Source of the DNA: Chalciporus piperatus
Taxonomy: Eukaryota > Basidiomycota > Agaricomycetes > Boletales > Boletaceae
NCBI GenBank assembly: GCA_038093975.1
Contig: JBBPTG010000358.1
Location: 1-20,802, forward strand
Reading direction: 5' to 3'
DNA length: 20,802 nucleotides
Shown: piece after piece, positions 19,642 through 20,802 of the stretch
Numbering within the stretch: the first letter of the stretch is position 1
Layout of the letters: each line of letters starts with the position of its first letter
Translations under genes and position numbers: made by a program
The notes under the pieces: model-generated
What the model was told of the DNA's origin: nothing
Database searches by the model: none
The model's input: the letters and a program-made list of their open reading frames with translations, nothing else

Positions 19642-20215
19642 TGTTAATCTAAACCATGGTAAGCCCGCCCTCGTGACTCTGTCAAAATATAGTCCAATCC
19701 GTGCTTATCCGCTCCTTTCCGCTTCCGGATAGCCCCTATCCGTCTCCGGATACTTCCGGATGCATTCCGTGTTTAATCTGATGTTTCCGATGTCCGGAAC
19801 GCACGGAAACATCTCCGGATTCGTTGGAACGGACCCCTTTTACATTCGTATGTTCTCCTATATGTCATTCACTTGTCTATTCCCTTTCGTGACATCTCTG
19901 TTCACCATTCACCCTTTCTATTCTTATCCATGTCAAGTCCTTGACATGGCTTGATCCTTTTGCACCCGGAATCGGTCATTCCGGACCGGAATCACGTCGG
20001 ATCGTTCCGAGCACATCTCCACCCATTTACTTAAATTCCTCGTCTCACTTCCAGAGCACCTCAGTCGTTTCCGCCTCTCTTAGACATCGGCTGAGGTGAG
20101 TATTTACTCTCTTTACTTAGTTCCTTTACTTATTTGAGTTGTACCTAGTTCGTTTAGGTGAATATAGTCGTTTCCGCCTCTCTTAGGCATCGGCTGAGTT
20201 CGTTTAGTTTTCACA
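19642..20215 (+). repeat. Putative 5' LTR (about 574 bp)
   Basis: The left end is set at TGTTAATCT and the right end at TTTTCACA, which abuts the primer binding site. It has many TCCGGA words and a TATA-like CTTAAAT at about 20030-20036. Two copies of a 33-bp unit (20063-20095 and 20166-20198) lie where the R region would be. The right end is well supported by the primer site; the left end is a guess based on the TG dinucleotide. Confidence 0.5.
20063..20198 (+). repeat. 33-bp direct repeat inside the LTR
   Basis: The unit starting AGTCGTTTCCGCCTCTCTTA occurs at 20063-20095 and again at 20166-20198 with one mismatch (A or G at position 22). The copies are 103 bp apart, start to start, and may duplicate the transcription-start region of the LTR. 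Confidence 0.85.
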
Positions 20216-20229
20216 GGTTATGAGCCCTG
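20216..20229 (+). other. Retrotransposon primer binding site (half tRNA-iMet)
   Basis: GGTTATGAGCCCTG is the reverse complement of CAGGGCTCATAACC, the anticodon stem-loop of a yeast-type initiator tRNA-Met. Copia-class elements are known to prime with a tRNA-iMet fragment cut in the anticodon loop. It directly follows the LTR end. Confidence 0.75.
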
Positions 20230-20379
20230 GCTAGCGCCCACTCGCAGCAAACGGTCCTCTTGCCCAACGACTCCGAGTCCCTTGACTCTATCCATTTTCG
20301 CGCAATTTTCCCGCGCCCTTCCGGCCCGTTTCCGGACCGTTCTAGACATCCTCAGATCACTCCGACATAGGAACCATCT

Positions 20380-20433
20380 CCTGTCACCTGTCGATCAAAC
20401 TGTCTTGTCACCTGTCATCTGTCACCTGTCATA
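20380..20433 (+). repeat. Short CTGTCAC-type repeats in the gag leader
   Basis: Five to six imperfect CTGTCAC/CTGTCAT heptamers lie immediately upstream of the gag ATG. They probably arose by slippage. Confidence 0.6.
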
Positions 20434-20436
20434 ATC

Positions 20437-20802
20437 ATGACATCGGATACTACCACCCGGACTTCCACAGTCCCTCGCTTGATGGGACCCAGAAACTTCA
20501 CCACCTGGCGTCTTCGCATCACCGTCCTCCTCAGAAGCGAAAAGATTCTAGGCATTGTACTAGGAACGGATCCGGATCCCTCGCTATCCGTAGTTTCCGG
20601 AACCTCTAGCACAGCCACTCCCGCAGTTGCTCCGTCCACTTCCGCATCCGGAAACACTCCTACTCCTGCTACGACAACCACCCCTTCTACCACTGGTCCA
20701 ACGGCAGAGGAGATCCGTAAGTGGAGGGAACGAGATGAGAAAGCGCACGGAATCATCCAAACCCACCTGGATGACGTTATCCTGATGCAAACGGAGAACA
20801 TC
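20437..20802 (+). CDS. Copia-type gag polyprotein, N-terminal 122 residues (partial)
   Basis: The frame starts with ATG (after ATAATC) and stays open for 122 codons to the window edge. It begins MTSDTTTRTSTVPRLMGPRN, then FTTWRLRITVLLRSEKILGI and VLGTDPDP. This matches the N-terminal pattern of copia gag proteins: L.G..N...W...I...L......G.V.G. A Ser/Thr/Pro/Ala-rich insert of about 45 residues follows. A second conserved helix EEIRKWRERDEKAHGIIQTH comes next, and the frame goes on to LDDVILMQTENI. In copia elements gag forms the virus-like particle around element RNA in the cytoplasm. The frame is intact as far as seen. The opposite strand also has open frames here, but they only read the Ser/Thr codons backwards. 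Confidence 0.8.
   Translation, partial: MTSDTTTRTSTVPRLMGPRNFTTWRLRITVLLRSEKILGIVLGTDPDPSLSVVSGTSSTATPAVAPSTSASGNTPTPATTTTPSTTGPTAEEIRKWRERDEKAHGIIQTHLDDVILMQTENI

Larger units (their letters stand above)
19642..20802 (+). mobile_element. Ty1/copia-type LTR retrotransposon, 5' part
   Basis: In order the sequence shows a TG..CA-bounded LTR (19642 to about 20215) and, directly next to it, a primer binding site for the anticodon half of initiator tRNA-Met (20216-20229). A non-coding leader of about 200 bp follows, and then an open gag frame from 20437 to the edge. This is the standard layout of a copia-class element. The gag and leader show no break in what can be seen, so the copy may be young; protease, integrase, reverse transcriptase and the 3' LTR lie outside the window. 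The left boundary is the least certain point because the second LTR is not available for comparison. Confidence 0.72.

Noticed and set aside
20415..20801. 128-codon minus-strand frame rich in Val/Gly
   Set aside because: It is the reverse reading of the copia gag start, which has conserved gag motifs on the plus strand.

Overview
The window is nuclear DNA from a filamentous fungus, most likely an Agaricomycete (mushroom-forming basidiomycete). The evidence is that nearly every gene is cut by many very short introns (about 45-69 nt, GT..AG, with CTRAY-type branch sites), and that the protein families and their exact wording look basidiomycete (small secreted proteins with a conserved 2-intron structure, an HSP20-like protein with an IPLPEGTKFEE core, a type I metacaspase with a Pro-rich prodomain). 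I could not run any database search; every call rests on reading motifs and on joining exons by hand so that frame and splice sites agree.

Layout. 1-1850 is gene-poor sequence with no supported gene. 2029-4620 holds a tandem family of small secreted proteins: two intact genes (+) and a third, decayed copy. 4870-5946 (+) is BUD13/CWC26, a splicing factor of the RES complex. It converges on 6215-7254 (-), an HSP20/alpha-crystallin-like gene whose middle is ambiguous or broken. 7255-9304 is a 2 kb stretch without a supported gene. 9305-10058 (-) is a stand-alone SnoaL-like protein in 5 exons. 10059-10903 is intergenic, with two perfect palindromes and a 96 bp inverted-repeat element. 10904-13544 (-) is an MFS sugar transporter in 19 exons, three of them of 8-11 nt. 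It shares a 1 kb divergent upstream region with 14554-16687 (+), a 17-exon type I metacaspase. 16867-18409 (-) is a membrane-anchored metallophosphoesterase of the Ppn2 type, followed upstream by 18618-19365 (-), an AIG2-like gamma-glutamylcyclotransferase. The right end, about 19642-20802 (+), is the 5' part of a Ty1/copia LTR retrotransposon: LTR, half-tRNA-iMet primer binding site, leader and the start of gag, running off the window.

Function. The genes are housekeeping or stress/nutrient genes with no sign of a biosynthetic cluster or operon-like system. Possible regulatory logic is visible in three places: paired SYGGRG (Cre1/Mig1-type) sites upstream of the sugar transporter, a triple GATA box upstream of the AIG2-like gene, and a common promoter block in front of the secreted-protein copies. 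I see no RNA genes, CRISPR arrays or bacterial elements. I did not find a wholly new system; the most unusual points are the microexons, two GC-AG introns, the frame conflict in the HSP20-like gene, the GDIHA/GNND motif changes in the phosphoesterase, and the copia element.
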